Both the position numbers and the translations under genes were made by a program. A stretch of DNA of 64,000 bases, taken from positions 83,427 to 147,426 of the forward strand of contig NZ_FMVJ01000011.1 in NCBI RefSeq assembly GCF_900102135.1. The letters are read 5' to 3'. Below, one piece after another: positions 17,974 to 26,326 of this stretch. This DNA comes from Microvirga guangxiensis (GTDB lineage: Bacteria > Pseudomonadota > Alphaproteobacteria > Rhizobiales > Beijerinckiaceae). Below the pieces are notes generated by a model that had not been told where the DNA came from, did no database searches, and saw only the letters and a program-made list of their open reading frames with translations. The stretch's first letter is position 1. Each line of letters opens with the position of its first letter.

Positions 17974-18414
17974 ATGGCGACACTCACGCCCGATCAGGCC
18001 GTCGAGCAGGCCCGCGCAGCGGCCGAGACGGCCCAGCGCGCCGCCGAGCAGGCTCAAATCCTTGCCGATCAGGTGGCAGCCGCCGCAGGCGCGGCCGTCT
18101 CCACGGTCACGCATGGCGCGGTGGACCCCACCGTGTTCCGCCTTGCCATCTTCGTGCTGGCGATCTTCGTCGGCTATTACGTGGTCTGGCAGGTGACGCC
18201 CGCCCTGCACACGCCGCTCATGTCGGTGACCAACGCGATCTCCTCGGTGATCGTGGTCGGCGCGCTGCTGGCGGTGGGCGTGCCGCTGACGGTGGAAGGA
18301 ACGGGTTTGGCCCGTGCCTTCGGCTTCATCGCTCTCGTGCTTGCCAGCATCAACATCTTCGGCGGCTTTCTCGTGACCGAGCGCATGCTCGCCATGTACA
18401 AGAAGAAGGGGTGA
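17974..18414 (+). CDS. pntAB: NAD(P) transhydrogenase subunit alpha part 2
   Basis: 146-residue membrane part of the alpha subunit. An Ala/Gln-rich N-terminal stretch of about 45 residues precedes hydrophobic segments ([49 protein letters not shown]). Its end, MLAMYKKKG, is typical. It contributes helices to the proton channel with PntB. It sits between pntAA (19 nt) and pntB (4 nt). Confidence 0.94.
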   Translation: MATLTPDQAVEQARAAAETAQRAAEQAQILADQVAAAAGAAVSTVTHGAVDPTVFRLAIFVLAIFVGYYVVWQVTPALHTPLMSVTNAISSVIVVGALLAVGVPLTVEGTGLARAFGFIALVLASINIFGGFLVTERMLAMYKKKG

Positions 18415-18418
18415 GGCG

Positions 18419-19816
18419 ATGTCGGCGAACGTCTCGAACGTCCTCTACCTGATCTCCGGCGTCCTGTTCATTCTGGCGCTGCGCGGTCTGTCCCACCCCA
18501 CAACTTCGCGGAAGGGCAATCTCTACGGCATGGGGGGCATGGCGCTCGCCATCCTGACCACGCTCGCCTTCACGCGCCCTGACGGGCTGGGCGGCTGGGG
18601 CCTCGTGATCCTGGGCCTCGCCATCGGCGGCGCTTTGGGCGCCATCATCGCCCGGCGCGTGCCCATGACTGCGATGCCGCAGCTGGTGGCCGCCTTTCAC
18701 TCGGGCGTCGGCCTCGCGGCCGTCTTCGTCGCGGCCGCCGCGCTCTATGCGCCGCAATCCATCGGCATCGGCTCTGTGGGCGCGATTCACGGCGGCTCGC
18801 TGTTCGAGATGGGCCTCGGCGTCGCCATCGGCGCCATCACCTTCACCGGTTCCGTCATCGCGTTCCTGAAGCTCGACGGGCGCATGTCCGGCAAGCCGAT
18901 CCTGCTGCCGGGCCGTCATCTCATCAATATCGGCCTGGGGCTCGCCCTGCTGGTGCTGCTCGTCATCTTCATCCGCACCGAGAGCCACACCGTGTTCTGG
19001 CTCATCGTGCTGGTGAGCTTCGTGCTCGGCGTCACGCTCATCATTCCCATCGGCGGCGCGGACATGCCTGTCGTGGTGTCGATGCTCAATTCCTATTCGG
19101 GCTGGGCGGCGGCGGGCATCGGCTTCACCCTCGGCAACCTCGCGCTCATCATCACGGGCGCGCTGGTGGGCTCGTCGGGTGCGATCCTGTCCTACATCAT
19201 GTGCAAGGGCATGAACCGCTCCTTCATCTCGGTCATCCTCGGAGGCTTCGGCGGCGAGACGTCGGCTGCCGCAGGCGGCGCCGTGGAAACGCGTCCCGTC
19301 AAGCAGGGCTCGGCGGACGATGCTGCCTTCATCATGAAGAACGCGTCGAAGGTCATCATCGTGCCGGGCTACGGCATGGCGGTGGCGCAGGCGCAGCACG
19401 CGCTTCGCGAAATGGCGGACGAGCTGAAGGCCGAAGGCGTGGAAGTGAAATACGCCATTCACCCGGTGGCGGGCCGCATGCCCGGCCACATGAACGTGCT
19501 GCTGGCAGAAGCCAACGTGCCCTATGACGAGGTGTTCGAGCTCGAGGACATCAACGGCGAGTTCGCGCAGGCGGACGTCGCCTTCGTGATCGGCGCCAAC
19601 GACGTCACGAACCCGGCGGCGAAGACCGATCCGGCTTCGCCGATCTTCGGCATGCCGATCCTCGACGTGGAGCGCGCCAAGACCGTCCTCTTCATCAAGC
19701 GCGGCATGGGCTCGGGTTACGCGGGCGTGGAGAACGAGCTGTTCTTCCGCGACAACACCATGATGCTCTTCGGCGACGCCAAAAAGGTGGTGGACGAGAT
19801 CTTGAAGAATCTCTGA
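18419..19816 (+). CDS. pntB: NAD(P) transhydrogenase subunit beta
   Basis: 465-residue subunit combining about eight to nine N-terminal membrane segments (residues 5-260) with the soluble NADP(H)-binding domain III at the C-terminus. The domain III motif VIIVPGYGMAVAQAQHAL (about 312-329) and VAFVIGANDVTNPAA (about 390-404) are clear. It completes the Re/Si-specific transhydrogenase, an important source of NADPH. It is the last gene of the unit and is followed by a strong terminator. Confidence 0.95.
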   Translation: MSANVSNVLYLISGVLFILALRGLSHPTTSRKGNLYGMGGMALAILTTLAFTRPDGLGGWGLVILGLAIGGALGAIIARRVPMTAMPQLVAAFHSGVGLAAVFVAAAALYAPQSIGIGSVGAIHGGSLFEMGLGVAIGAITFTGSVIAFLKLDGRMSGKPILLPGRHLINIGLGLALLVLLVIFIRTESHTVFWLIVLVSFVLGVTLIIPIGGADMPVVVSMLNSYSGWAAAGIGFTLGNLALIITGALVGSSGAILSYIMCKGMNRSFISVILGGFGGETSAAAGGAVETRPVKQGSADDAAFIMKNASKVIIVPGYGMAVAQAQHALREMADELKAEGVEVKYAIHPVAGRMPGHMNVLLAEANVPYDEVFELEDINGEFAQADVAFVIGANDVTNPAAKTDPASPIFGMPILDVERAKTVLFIKRGMGSGYAGVENELFFRDNTMMLFGDAKKVVDEILKNL

Positions 19817-19839
19817 CCCGAAGCCTCATCGGATTGCAG

Positions 19840-19872
19840 AATGCCCGGCGTGATGCCGGGCATTTTCGTTTC
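19840..19872 (+). terminator. Terminator of the pnt operon
   Basis: A 10-bp perfect stem (19840-19849 / 19855-19864) with a five-base loop and the tail TTCGTTTC lies 24 nt after the pntB stop. Confidence 0.82.
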
Positions 19873-19873
19873 A

Positions 19874-19917
19874 GCCGTCATGCCCGGGCTTGTCCTGAGC
19901 ATCCGCGTCTTGAGCCG
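19874..19917. repeat. Dispersed intergenic repeat, type D
   Basis: GCCGTCATGCCCGGGCTTG... with an imperfect palindrome (ATGCCCGGG against a diverged partner ending GCAT). This resembles the short repeats of the 'GTCATGCCCGGGCTTGTCCC' kind that are scattered through Hyphomicrobiales genomes. It follows the pnt terminator. The remaining ~110 nt before the acetyltransferase gene shows nothing recognisable. Family membership is from memory of such repeats, not from a search. Confidence 0.5.
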
Positions 19918-20027
19918 CTTGAGGGCGTACATGGCCTTAACAGGTGACGCCGTGACGGAGAGAGCATGACGAAGCATGTGAAAGCTGGTTTAAGGAAAAC
20001 CCTCTTCAGCTGCCTTCAGGTTTCGCC

Positions 20028-20507
20028 ATGTCTCCCGTCGTCCTCCGCACCGCACTGCCTCAAGACCGCGACACGGTCGTCGAGCTGATCCACCAGCTCA
20101 ACGTGTTCGAGGCCGATCTCGTAGGCGACCGCAGGCGCGATCATGGCGGGGCCAACGCCTATTACGATGAGCTCATGATCCGGCTTTCCCGGCGCAATGG
20201 GCGGATCGTTCTGGCGGAGGCGAATAGGATCGTCGTGGGAGCCATGGGCTTCTCCCTCGATCAGGATGCGGCCTATGTGGAGAGCGAGTTCCGCAGCCAC
20301 GGCACGGTAACGGACCTGATCGTCCATGAGGAATGGCGAGGGAAGGGCATCGGCCAGATGCTGCTGAAGGAGGCCGAGCGACTCACCAAAGAGGCGGGCC
20401 TCAAACGCCTCATGATCGGCGCTCTCATTGCGAATGAGCGCGCCGAGCGCACCTACCGCCAGTTCGGTTTCGAACCTTACGTGGCGTTCCTGAAGAAGGA
20501 GCTTTGA
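20028..20507 (+). CDS. GNAT family N-acetyltransferase
   Basis: 159-residue acetyl-CoA-dependent acetyltransferase. The pyrophosphate-binding motif A is visible as VHEEWRGKGIGQMLLKEAE (about residues 99-117), with the RGKGIG core, followed by motif B-like NERAERTYRQFGFEPY near the C-terminus. The length matches a single GNAT domain. The substrate is unknown. It stands alone after the pnt operon, with its own 5' region. Confidence 0.85.
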   Translation: MSPVVLRTALPQDRDTVVELIHQLNVFEADLVGDRRRDHGGANAYYDELMIRLSRRNGRIVLAEANRIVVGAMGFSLDQDAAYVESEFRSHGTVTDLIVHEEWRGKGIGQMLLKEAERLTKEAGLKRLMIGALIANERAERTYRQFGFEPYVAFLKKEL

Positions 20508-20576
20508 GAACAATTCTCCAATTGCTGAGGAGATCGAGTGAAACTATGTTTCTGGAGTTGATGCAAAGGTGCTCCC

Positions 20577-21023
20577 GTGTTCCCGCTCTCCCCACGTTTC
20601 CTGCTGGTTTGTCTCCTCGCGACCTATGCTTTGCCGGGACAGGCGGTTGCTGAACCGAACTCCTATGAGCCAAGACGATACATCACGGAAAAGCGGATCA
20701 AGGAGGTGCATGACGCCTTCGCAATACTTCTGCGGCCAGAGCCGTCGCCGATTTCTCTCCAAGATGCACGGCACATTGTTACCTTCGGAACCCTCTCCGG
20801 GCTTGCGGCGCGATGCGGCCTGCCTTGGCAGGATCAGATCTTCCTCCCCATGATGTCCTATTACAGGCACACCCGAAAATTCAGCGAGTCGCAGATGAAA
20901 TTCGTGGGCCTCATGCATGGCTTCCAACAAGGAACTGTGCAGAAAGAAGTGCCGGAGAACTCGTGCTCAGCGCATGTCAGGGATTCGATCGCGCGAAGCA
21001 TGAAGGTTCAAAAGAGGTTGTAG
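20577..21023 (+). CDS. Secreted protein of unknown function
   Basis: 148-residue protein with a clear Sec signal peptide (SPRFLLVCLLATYALPGQAVA, cleavage near residue 25). The mature part has two cysteines (near residues 80 and 130) that could form a disulfide. It is mostly polar and probably helical, with the stretch QMKFVGLMHGFQQG. I recognise no domain. The start is a GTG 8 nt after AAGG, which fits the signal peptide. Its last 16 nt overlap tail to tail with the nucleotidyltransferase gene on the other strand. Base composition is somewhat lower in GC than the neighbours. Confidence 0.65.
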   Translation: MFPLSPRFLLVCLLATYALPGQAVAEPNSYEPRRYITEKRIKEVHDAFAILLRPEPSPISLQDARHIVTFGTLSGLAARCGLPWQDQIFLPMMSYYRHTRKFSESQMKFVGLMHGFQQGTVQKEVPENSCSAHVRDSIARSMKVQKRL

Positions 21024-21586
21024 AAGCAGAGCTTGGGCCAGCGCTCTGCCCAATCCTTGCGGCCCACGCGCTCACGATAGATATGCATCTTGTGCGCGAA
21101 AGCAGGTGTCGGTCTCACGATGAGATTAACGAGATCCTCGATGCCGTGGGGTGCGATCACCTCGACTTGTCCCCGCACGGTTCTTGCCGCGATGGCTGTT
21201 GCGGTTTCCGGCCAATGGGCGATGGCATCGAACGTGCTTTGGTAAGGCGCATCCCCATTGCCCTGGGACATGCGAGCTTGGTTGCGCACCTGCCAGGGTA
21301 TGTCCGGAGCTAGAATGCGAAGGTGATCTTCGAGCGCTTGGTCCCTTGGCTCGCCTGCATCGACATAGTCGAGAAAGACCACATCCACATCGTTGAGATG
21401 CGAGACATCCGCCTCGCGTCCGTGAAGTTCATCCCAGACAGCATTGCGGATGAACCCTGCGCCGATCCACGCATCGGGCAGGGCGAGACTCTCCACATGC
21501 AAAAGAAGCGCATGCAGGTTTGCATGCGCTTCGAGAAGTCGTGCGATGTCGTTGAGATCCCGCAAAGGGGAGGCGGCAAGGTTCAT
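21008..21586 (-). CDS. Nucleotidyltransferase family protein (PF06042-type)
   Basis: 192-residue protein of the small nucleotidyltransferase-like family (NTP_transf_6, formerly DUF925). The N-terminal part has WIGAGFIRNAVWDELHGRE (about residues 37-55), and the acidic residues in DVDVVFLDYVD (about 63-73) are the likely metal site. The C-terminus ends with RKDWAERWPKLCFYNLF, typical of the family. Substrate and role are unknown. It starts 14 nt after the TPR lipoprotein stop, with AAAGGA overlapping that stop, so the two are probably co-transcribed. Much longer upstream readings of the frame are shadows inside the TPR gene. Confidence 0.78.
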   Translation of the reverse strand: MNLAASPLRDLNDIARLLEAHANLHALLLHVESLALPDAWIGAGFIRNAVWDELHGREADVSHLNDVDVVFLDYVDAGEPRDQALEDHLRILAPDIPWQVRNQARMSQGNGDAPYQSTFDAIAHWPETATAIAARTVRGQVEVIAPHGIEDLVNLIVRPTPAFAHKMHIYRERVGRKDWAERWPKLCFYNLF

Positions 21587-21600
21587 GCCGCATCCATCCT

Positions 21601-22479
21601 TTAACCGCGGAACAGGCTCGCCACGCCGCCTTGGAGGCGTGAGCTGCCCTGGCGCGCCACCGAGTTGGTGCTGTCGAGGGCGAGCGCGCGGGAGTAGCTT
21701 TCGATCGCCTGCTGCTTGTCGCCCTTGCGCTCGAGCGCCACGCCGCGCCAAGCCCAGGAATTGGCGTCCTTGTTGTCGACATTGAGCGCCGCGTTGAAGT
21801 CCTCGACGGCCTTGTCGAACTGGTTCGTCGCCACGTAGCTCTGGCCGCGGGCCGCATAGGGGGCTCCCACGAAGGGGTTGCGGTCGATGGTGGCGTCGAA
21901 GTCCAGGATCGCCTGCTGGTGCATGCCCTGGCGCTGATAGAGCAGGCCGCGCGAATGGAGGGCCTCGGCCGATTCGGGCAGGAGGCGGGTCGCCATGTTC
22001 AGGTCGTTCAGGGCTTCCTGAAAATTATTCTGAGCGCGCAGCAGGTTGGCGCGGCCGATATAGGCCGGGCCGTAATTCGGATCCGCCTGGATGGCGCGGG
22101 AGAAGTCCGCGAGCGCCTGGTCGTTCCGGTTCGTCTGGCGCAGCGCCAGAGCCCGGTTCGTATAGGCGGGCGCATAATTGGGGTCGATCTGGACCGCCTT
22201 CGAGAAATCCGAGATCGCGTCGCTGTAGCGGCCCACGCGGGCGTAAGCCGCACCGCGGGTGTTATAGGCGCTCGGGTCGTTCGGGTTGCGCTGGATCACA
22301 TCGGACAGGGACGCGATGTTCACCTGGCTCGTGCCCTGTGTGTCCTCTTCCACCACGGCGATGCGTTGCGAGGGAGCGCCTCCGCCCACCGTGCTGCAGG
22401 CGGCAAGGCTCATGGCGGTCAGGGCAAGGCTCAGGGGCGCGAAACGGCGAATCGATGGGGCGAGCACCTTCGTCTCCAA
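21601..22479 (-). CDS. TPR-repeat lipoprotein
   Basis: 292-residue exported lipoprotein. The signal peptide carries a lipobox, LSLAAC, with the acylated cysteine at about residue 28. About six tandem tetratricopeptide repeats follow (residues 55-275), with the recurring pattern NPNDPSAYNTRGAAYARVGR / DPNYAPAYTNRALALRQ. It is presumably a periplasmic scaffold anchored in the outer or inner membrane. It resembles the NlpI-like TPR lipoproteins of alphaproteobacteria, but a specific partner is not known. It is co-oriented with the downstream nucleotidyltransferase. Confidence 0.85.
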   Translation of the reverse strand: METKVLAPSIRRFAPLSLALTAMSLAACSTVGGGAPSQRIAVVEEDTQGTSQVNIASLSDVIQRNPNDPSAYNTRGAAYARVGRYSDAISDFSKAVQIDPNYAPAYTNRALALRQTNRNDQALADFSRAIQADPNYGPAYIGRANLLRAQNNFQEALNDLNMATRLLPESAEALHSRGLLYQRQGMHQQAILDFDATIDRNPFVGAPYAARGQSYVATNQFDKAVEDFNAALNVDNKDANSWAWRGVALERKGDKQQAIESYSRALALDSTNSVARQGSSRLQGGVASLFRG

Positions 22480-22622
22480 CTTCTGTACTCAACAATGTGA
22501 GGGCGATTTAGCGGATGAAACCTTAACATCCGTGAAACACGGCAACAGCAAGGCGATGGAAGGACAATATTCCACGCAAGGTGACTTGGGTCAAAAGGTC
22601 GCTCAACAGGTCCAGACATGCA

Positions 22623-22655
22623 AACAGCGCCTCTGCTCACGCAGAAGGCGCTGTT
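22623..22655 (-). terminator. Hairpin terminator downstream of rpsU
   Basis: A long stem (10 bp, one bulged A, then 4 bp) closes a tetraloop about 40 nt beyond the rpsU stop on the minus strand. The T-run after it is weak (TTTG), so it may also serve as an mRNA 3' end stabiliser. Confidence 0.6.
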
Positions 22656-22696
22656 CCACAATCGATGGGCTAGCCCAAAGGGCCGGCGTATCGGTC

Positions 22697-22930
22697 TTAG
22701 CGGGCCGTGGGGCGCGGCTTCGAAGGCAGAAGGCCTTCGCGCTGCATGCGCTTACGGATGAGCTTGCGGGCGCGGCGGACGGCTTCGGCCTTCTCGCGGG
22801 CCTTCTTCTCAGACGGCTTCTCGTAGTGGCCGCGGAGTTTCATCTCGCGGAAGATGCCCTCACGCTGCATCTTTTTCTTGAGAGCGCGGAGCGCCTGATC
22901 GACGTTGTTATCCCGGACAAGAACCTGCAC
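22697..22930 (-). CDS. rpsU: 30S ribosomal protein S21
   Basis: 77-residue, strongly basic protein beginning [20 protein letters not shown], the S21 signature, with a C-terminal Arg/Lys-rich extension ([20 protein letters not shown]). It is needed for translation initiation on the small subunit. The length is normal for alphaproteobacteria. It is monocistronic, with a hairpin downstream. Confidence 0.96.
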   Translation of the reverse strand: MQVLVRDNNVDQALRALKKKMQREGIFREMKLRGHYEKPSEKKAREKAEAVRRARKLIRKRMQREGLLPSKPRPTAR

Positions 22931-23109
22931 GCGAATTCCTCGTGTTTTGAACCGTTTCGATTGTGTAAAAGAAAACGAGGCGCGTCACGCGCACCCCAAT
23001 CTGGCTGGCGTCGATATCAGAAGAAGCCTTGCCTGTCCAGGGTTCCTTCCGACAAAAGCATCGAACACAGCGCCGAGCCAGGATAACAACGCCCCAGGTT
23101 GGAAAAGGT

Positions 23110-24189
23110 TCAGCCCTTCTCGGGAAAAACCCGGGTCACATGCCCCATCTTGCGACCTGCCCTGGCCTCGGCCTTGCCGTAGAGGTGCAGGTGGGCGCCG
23201 GGCTCCGCCAGGATCTGCTCCCATTCGTCCGCATCATGGCCGATGAGGTTCGTCATCTCCACCCGGCCCAGACGGGCGGTAGACCCCAAGGGCCAGCCGC
23301 AGACGGCGCGGATATGCTGCTCGAATTGCGAGGTGGTGGCCCCGCCGAGGGTCCAATGGCCGGAATTATGCACCCGGGGCGCAATCTCGTTCACCACCAG
23401 GCGCTCGCTGCCGTTCTCCGTCACCAGGAACAGCTCGACGGCCAGCACGCCCACGTAATCGAGGGCGTCGGCGATGGCCTTCGCAATCCGCATGGCCTCG
23501 GTCTCGGTCGCCCCTGAGACCCCTGCCGGAATACGCGTCGTGTCGAGGATGTGGTGCTTGTGCTCGTTGGCGCAGAGATCGTAGGCCGCAAACGCCCCGG
23601 AGGCGGTCCGGGCGGCCACGACGGAGACTTCCCGCTCGAAGGGCACGAAGCCTTCGAGGATGGCAGGCGCGCGGCCCAGTTCGGCCCAGGCTTCGGATGG
23701 ATCGGTTTCGGGCCGGATCATCACCTGGCCCTTGCCGTCATAGCCGAAGCGGCGCGTTTTGAGCACGGCGGGGCGGCCGAGCTTCTCGACGGCCTCGGCG
23801 AGTTCCGCCTCGTTGGTGAAGCTCGCGAAAGGCGCCACCGCGATGCCGAGGCCGGAGATGAAGGTCTTCTCCAGAAAGCGGTCCTGCGAGACGGCAAGCG
23901 CCTGGGCGTTCGGCGCGAGCAGCGTATGGGCGCTCAAGGTCGCCGCGGTCTCGCTGGGCACGTTCTCGAATTCATAGGTCACCACGTCCACGGCCTTGGC
24001 GAAGCGCACGAGAGCAGCCTCGTCCTCGTAGGCGGCAATGGTGACGTCGGCCGCCACGTCGAAGGCGGGGCTGTTCTCTTCGGGAGCGTAGATATGCGCC
24101 TTGAGGCCGAGCTGGGCTGCGGCCATGGCCATCATGCGGCCAAGCTGGCCGCCGCCAAGAATTCCAATGGTGCAGCCGGGGCGGATCAT
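23110..24189 (-). CDS. purK: 5-(carboxyamino)imidazole ribonucleotide synthase
   Basis: 359-residue ATP-grasp enzyme that carboxylates AIR with bicarbonate to N5-CAIR in purine synthesis. It begins IGILGGGQLGRMMAMAA, the PurK signature. The ATP-grasp segment ILKTRRFGYDGKGQ-like sequence (VLKTRRFGYDGKGQ, about residues 148-161) and the catalytic VVNEIAPRVHNSGHWT (about 270-285) are intact. It starts 5 nt after purE on the same strand, so the two steps that make CAIR are co-expressed. Confidence 0.95.
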   Translation of the reverse strand: MIRPGCTIGILGGGQLGRMMAMAAAQLGLKAHIYAPEENSPAFDVAADVTIAAYEDEAALVRFAKAVDVVTYEFENVPSETAATLSAHTLLAPNAQALAVSQDRFLEKTFISGLGIAVAPFASFTNEAELAEAVEKLGRPAVLKTRRFGYDGKGQVMIRPETDPSEAWAELGRAPAILEGFVPFEREVSVVAARTASGAFAAYDLCANEHKHHILDTTRIPAGVSGATETEAMRIAKAIADALDYVGVLAVELFLVTENGSERLVVNEIAPRVHNSGHWTLGGATTSQFEQHIRAVCGWPLGSTARLGRVEMTNLIGHDADEWEQILAEPGAHLHLYGKAEARAGRKMGHVTRVFPEKG

Positions 24190-24194
24190 GATTT

Positions 24195-24686
24195 TTAGCC
24201 TTCGTCGGAGGGGCGCTCAGCCACGCTGTCGCTCTGGCGCTTGCGCCAGGCGTCGAGCCGTTCAGCCAGAGCAGGATCTTGCAGGGCGAGCACGGCGGCG
24301 GAGAGAAGCGCCGCGTTCACGGCGCCGGCCCGGCCGATGGCAAGCGTACCTACGGGAATGCCCGCAGGCATCTGCACGATGGAGAGCAGGCTGTCCTGGC
24401 CGGACAGGGCCTTCGATTCCACCGGCACGCCGAAGACGGGGAGGGGGGTCATGGAGGCGGCCATGCCGGGAAGGTGGGCCGCGCCGCCCGCGCCCGCGAT
24501 GATCACCTGAAAGCCTTCCGCCTTGGCGCCCTTGGCGAAGGCCACGAGACGGTCCGGCGTGCGGTGGGCGGAAACGATGCGGGCGTCGTAGGCGATGCCG
24601 AGGGCATCCAGGGTTTCGGCCGCATGGCGCATGGTCGCCCAGTCCGATTGACTGCCCATGATGATGGCAACGGGGGCTTGCGCCAT
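24195..24686 (-). CDS. purE: 5-(carboxyamino)imidazole ribonucleotide mutase
   Basis: 163-residue enzyme that converts N5-CAIR to CAIR. The nucleotide-binding start [17 protein letters not shown] (about residues 6-22) and the active-site region [10 protein letters not shown] (about 39-48), with the catalytic His, are present, as is the family [12 protein letters not shown] loop. The length is typical of class I PurE. It is the first gene of the purEK pair and may be transcribed with the DUF465 gene upstream. Confidence 0.95.
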   Translation of the reverse strand: MAQAPVAIIMGSQSDWATMRHAAETLDALGIAYDARIVSAHRTPDRLVAFAKGAKAEGFQVIIAGAGGAAHLPGMAASMTPLPVFGVPVESKALSGQDSLLSIVQMPAGIPVGTLAIGRAGAVNAALLSAAVLALQDPALAERLDAWRKRQSDSVAERPSDEG

Positions 24687-24797
24687 GACATGCTCCGGCT
24701 TTCAGCGCCTAAGGGAGAGCCGGACATAGCGAAGGCGCTCAACTCAGGCAAGCATCCGGTGAGGAAAGCCAGGGCTTTTGGACGAAGACTTGGCCTC

Positions 24798-24998
24798 TCA
24801 GGCGATGATATCGGGGGTGAGCTGGTCTTCCAGCCGGATGATCTGGTCCTTCAGGGCGAGCTTGCGCTTTTTCAGGCGCTGGAGCTGGAGCTGGTCCCCG
24901 GCGATCATGCTCTCGAGGGCGTCGATGGCCATGTCGAGGTCGCGGTGCTCCTGCTTGAGGCGCGCCAATTCAGTTTCCAGTTCAGCCTGCTCGGTCAT
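24798..24998 (-). CDS. YdcH family (DUF465) protein, copy 1
   Basis: 66-residue, highly charged protein, almost entirely helical/coiled coil (AELETELARLKQEHRDLD ... LKKRKLALKDQIIRLEDQ), which is the DUF465 pattern. The function of this family is not known. The start at 24998 (MTEQAEL) is the family start; the frame is open for another 46 codons upstream without a start signal. A second DUF465 gene lies 189 nt away, divergently oriented. Confidence 0.8.
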   Translation of the reverse strand: MTEQAELETELARLKQEHRDLDMAIDALESMIAGDQLQLQRLKKRKLALKDQIIRLEDQLTPDIIA

Positions 24999-25187
24999 GA
25001 AAAATCGATCCAGATATCCGTGCTTTAGGAGAGCCCGGCAAGAGCGCGGGATTATGCGCGCAACCCCCCTCCAGGGCAAGACGAGGGCCGCATCTTCATC
25101 TCGCGATTTTGTGGGTTTTTGCCTTCGACTCGCCACACTATGTCTGGCAAACTATCTCCTGTCAGTAATCAGACAGGAGGAACTGAC

Positions 25188-25370
25188 ATGCCGCTGCAGA
25201 ACCATCTGATGGAACTCGAACGGAAGCATCGGGCTCTCGAGCGCGAGATCCAGGATGCCCTCAACAGGCCATCCATGGACGACACCAGGCTCGCAGAGCT
25301 GAAGCGGAAAAAACTCCAGCTGAAAGATGAGATTACCCGGCTGAGAAGCTCAGATACGGCGGTGCATTAA
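25188..25370 (+). CDS. YdcH family (DUF465) protein, copy 2
   Basis: 60-residue coiled-coil protein (MELERKHRALEREIQDAL ... LKRKKLQLKDEITRLR), similar in design to the divergent copy. The shared core Lys-Lys-Leu-x-Leu-Lys-Asp-x-Ile indicates the same family. A strong AGGAGG lies 8 nt before the ATG. The two genes share a 189-nt regulatory region and may derive from an old duplication. Function unknown. Confidence 0.8.
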   Translation: MPLQNHLMELERKHRALEREIQDALNRPSMDDTRLAELKRKKLQLKDEITRLRSSDTAVH

Positions 25371-25396
25371 AGGCCATCTCCCCCTTATCCCCACAC

Positions 25397-25437
25397 AAAG
25401 CCGTCGCCTCCTTTCAAGGAGCGGCGGCTTTTCCTTG
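25397..25437. terminator. Bidirectional terminator
   Basis: A long, slightly imperfect hairpin (AAAGCCG... paired with ...CGGCTTTT, about 15 bp) lies between the convergent DUF465 and TauE/SafE genes. T-runs are present on the plus strand, and the left arm starts with A residues that give a T-run on the minus strand. Confidence 0.75.
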
Positions 25438-25445
25438 AGGAAGGC

Positions 25446-26204
25446 TCAGACGAGCGCAGACGCGCCGTCATAGACGAGCTTTCCGCCGACCAGCACCAGC
25501 AGCACATAGACGGCTGTATAGAAGCTCTGGCCCGACACGCGCCGCACCAGCAGCACGCCTGCCCAGGTGGAGGCGATGGCGACCGGAAAGAGCGCGGTCG
25601 CCGTGCCGAGGTTCTCGGCCGTGAACTGGCCAAGCGCCACATAGGGCGGCACCTTGATCCAGTTGATGATCCCGAACACGATGGCGCCCGTGCCGACGAA
25701 GACATCCCGCGGCAGTTTCTGCGGCATCACATAGATCTGGAAGGGCGGTCCGCCCGCGTGGGCGATCATGCTGGTAAAGCCCGTCACCCAGCCCCAGAAG
25801 AGCCCGCGCGACGTGTCCGCCGAGGCTGCCTCCGGCGGCGTGGCGCTGCGCTCCACCGCCATCCGGCGAATGGCGAAGCCGATGGAGATCACGCCCACGG
25901 CGAGCTTGATCGCCGCATCGGACACCTGCGCCGCCAGCAGGTACCCCATGAGGATGCCAAGCGTCGCGCCCGCCACCAAGAGCGCCACGTTGCGCTTGTC
26001 CCAGGTGTGCCGGTAGGCCCAGACGGACACCACGTCCTGCACGATGAGAATCGGCAGCGTGATCGCCGCCGCCTGCACCGGTGAGACCACCAGCGCCATC
26101 AGGGGCAGGGAGAGAAGCCCAAGCCCCGAGAAGCCGCCTTTGGCCAAGCCCATGAGCGTCACGGCCGGGATGGCGGCGGCATAGAAGAGCGGGTCGGTGA
26201 TCAT
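25446..26204 (-). CDS. TauE/SafE family sulfite/organic anion exporter
   Basis: 252-residue inner-membrane protein with about seven to eight hydrophobic segments. The TauE/SafE pattern is visible at the start (AVTLMGLAKGGFSGLGLLSLPLMAL, about residues 14-38) and again after the midpoint (FIGTGAIVFGIINWIKVPPY-like, about 172-190), the two-fold repeat of the family. Members export sulfite, sulfoacetate or related anions. No sulfonate catabolic genes are adjacent, so the substrate is open. Confidence 0.85.
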   Translation of the reverse strand: MITDPLFYAAAIPAVTLMGLAKGGFSGLGLLSLPLMALVVSPVQAAAITLPILIVQDVVSVWAYRHTWDKRNVALLVAGATLGILMGYLLAAQVSDAAIKLAVGVISIGFAIRRMAVERSATPPEAASADTSRGLFWGWVTGFTSMIAHAGGPPFQIYVMPQKLPRDVFVGTGAIVFGIINWIKVPPYVALGQFTAENLGTATALFPVAIASTWAGVLLVRRVSGQSFYTAVYVLLVLVGGKLVYDGASALV

Positions 26205-26326
26205 CGGAAACCTTGAGAACTCGCCGAAAGTCGACTGGCCGAAAGTCTCCGCTGACCATGGCCCCGTTGCCTGCTACCACAACGGCAAACGCAAGTCTCA
26301 TGCGGTGACAGCAAGGGGGAAACGCC

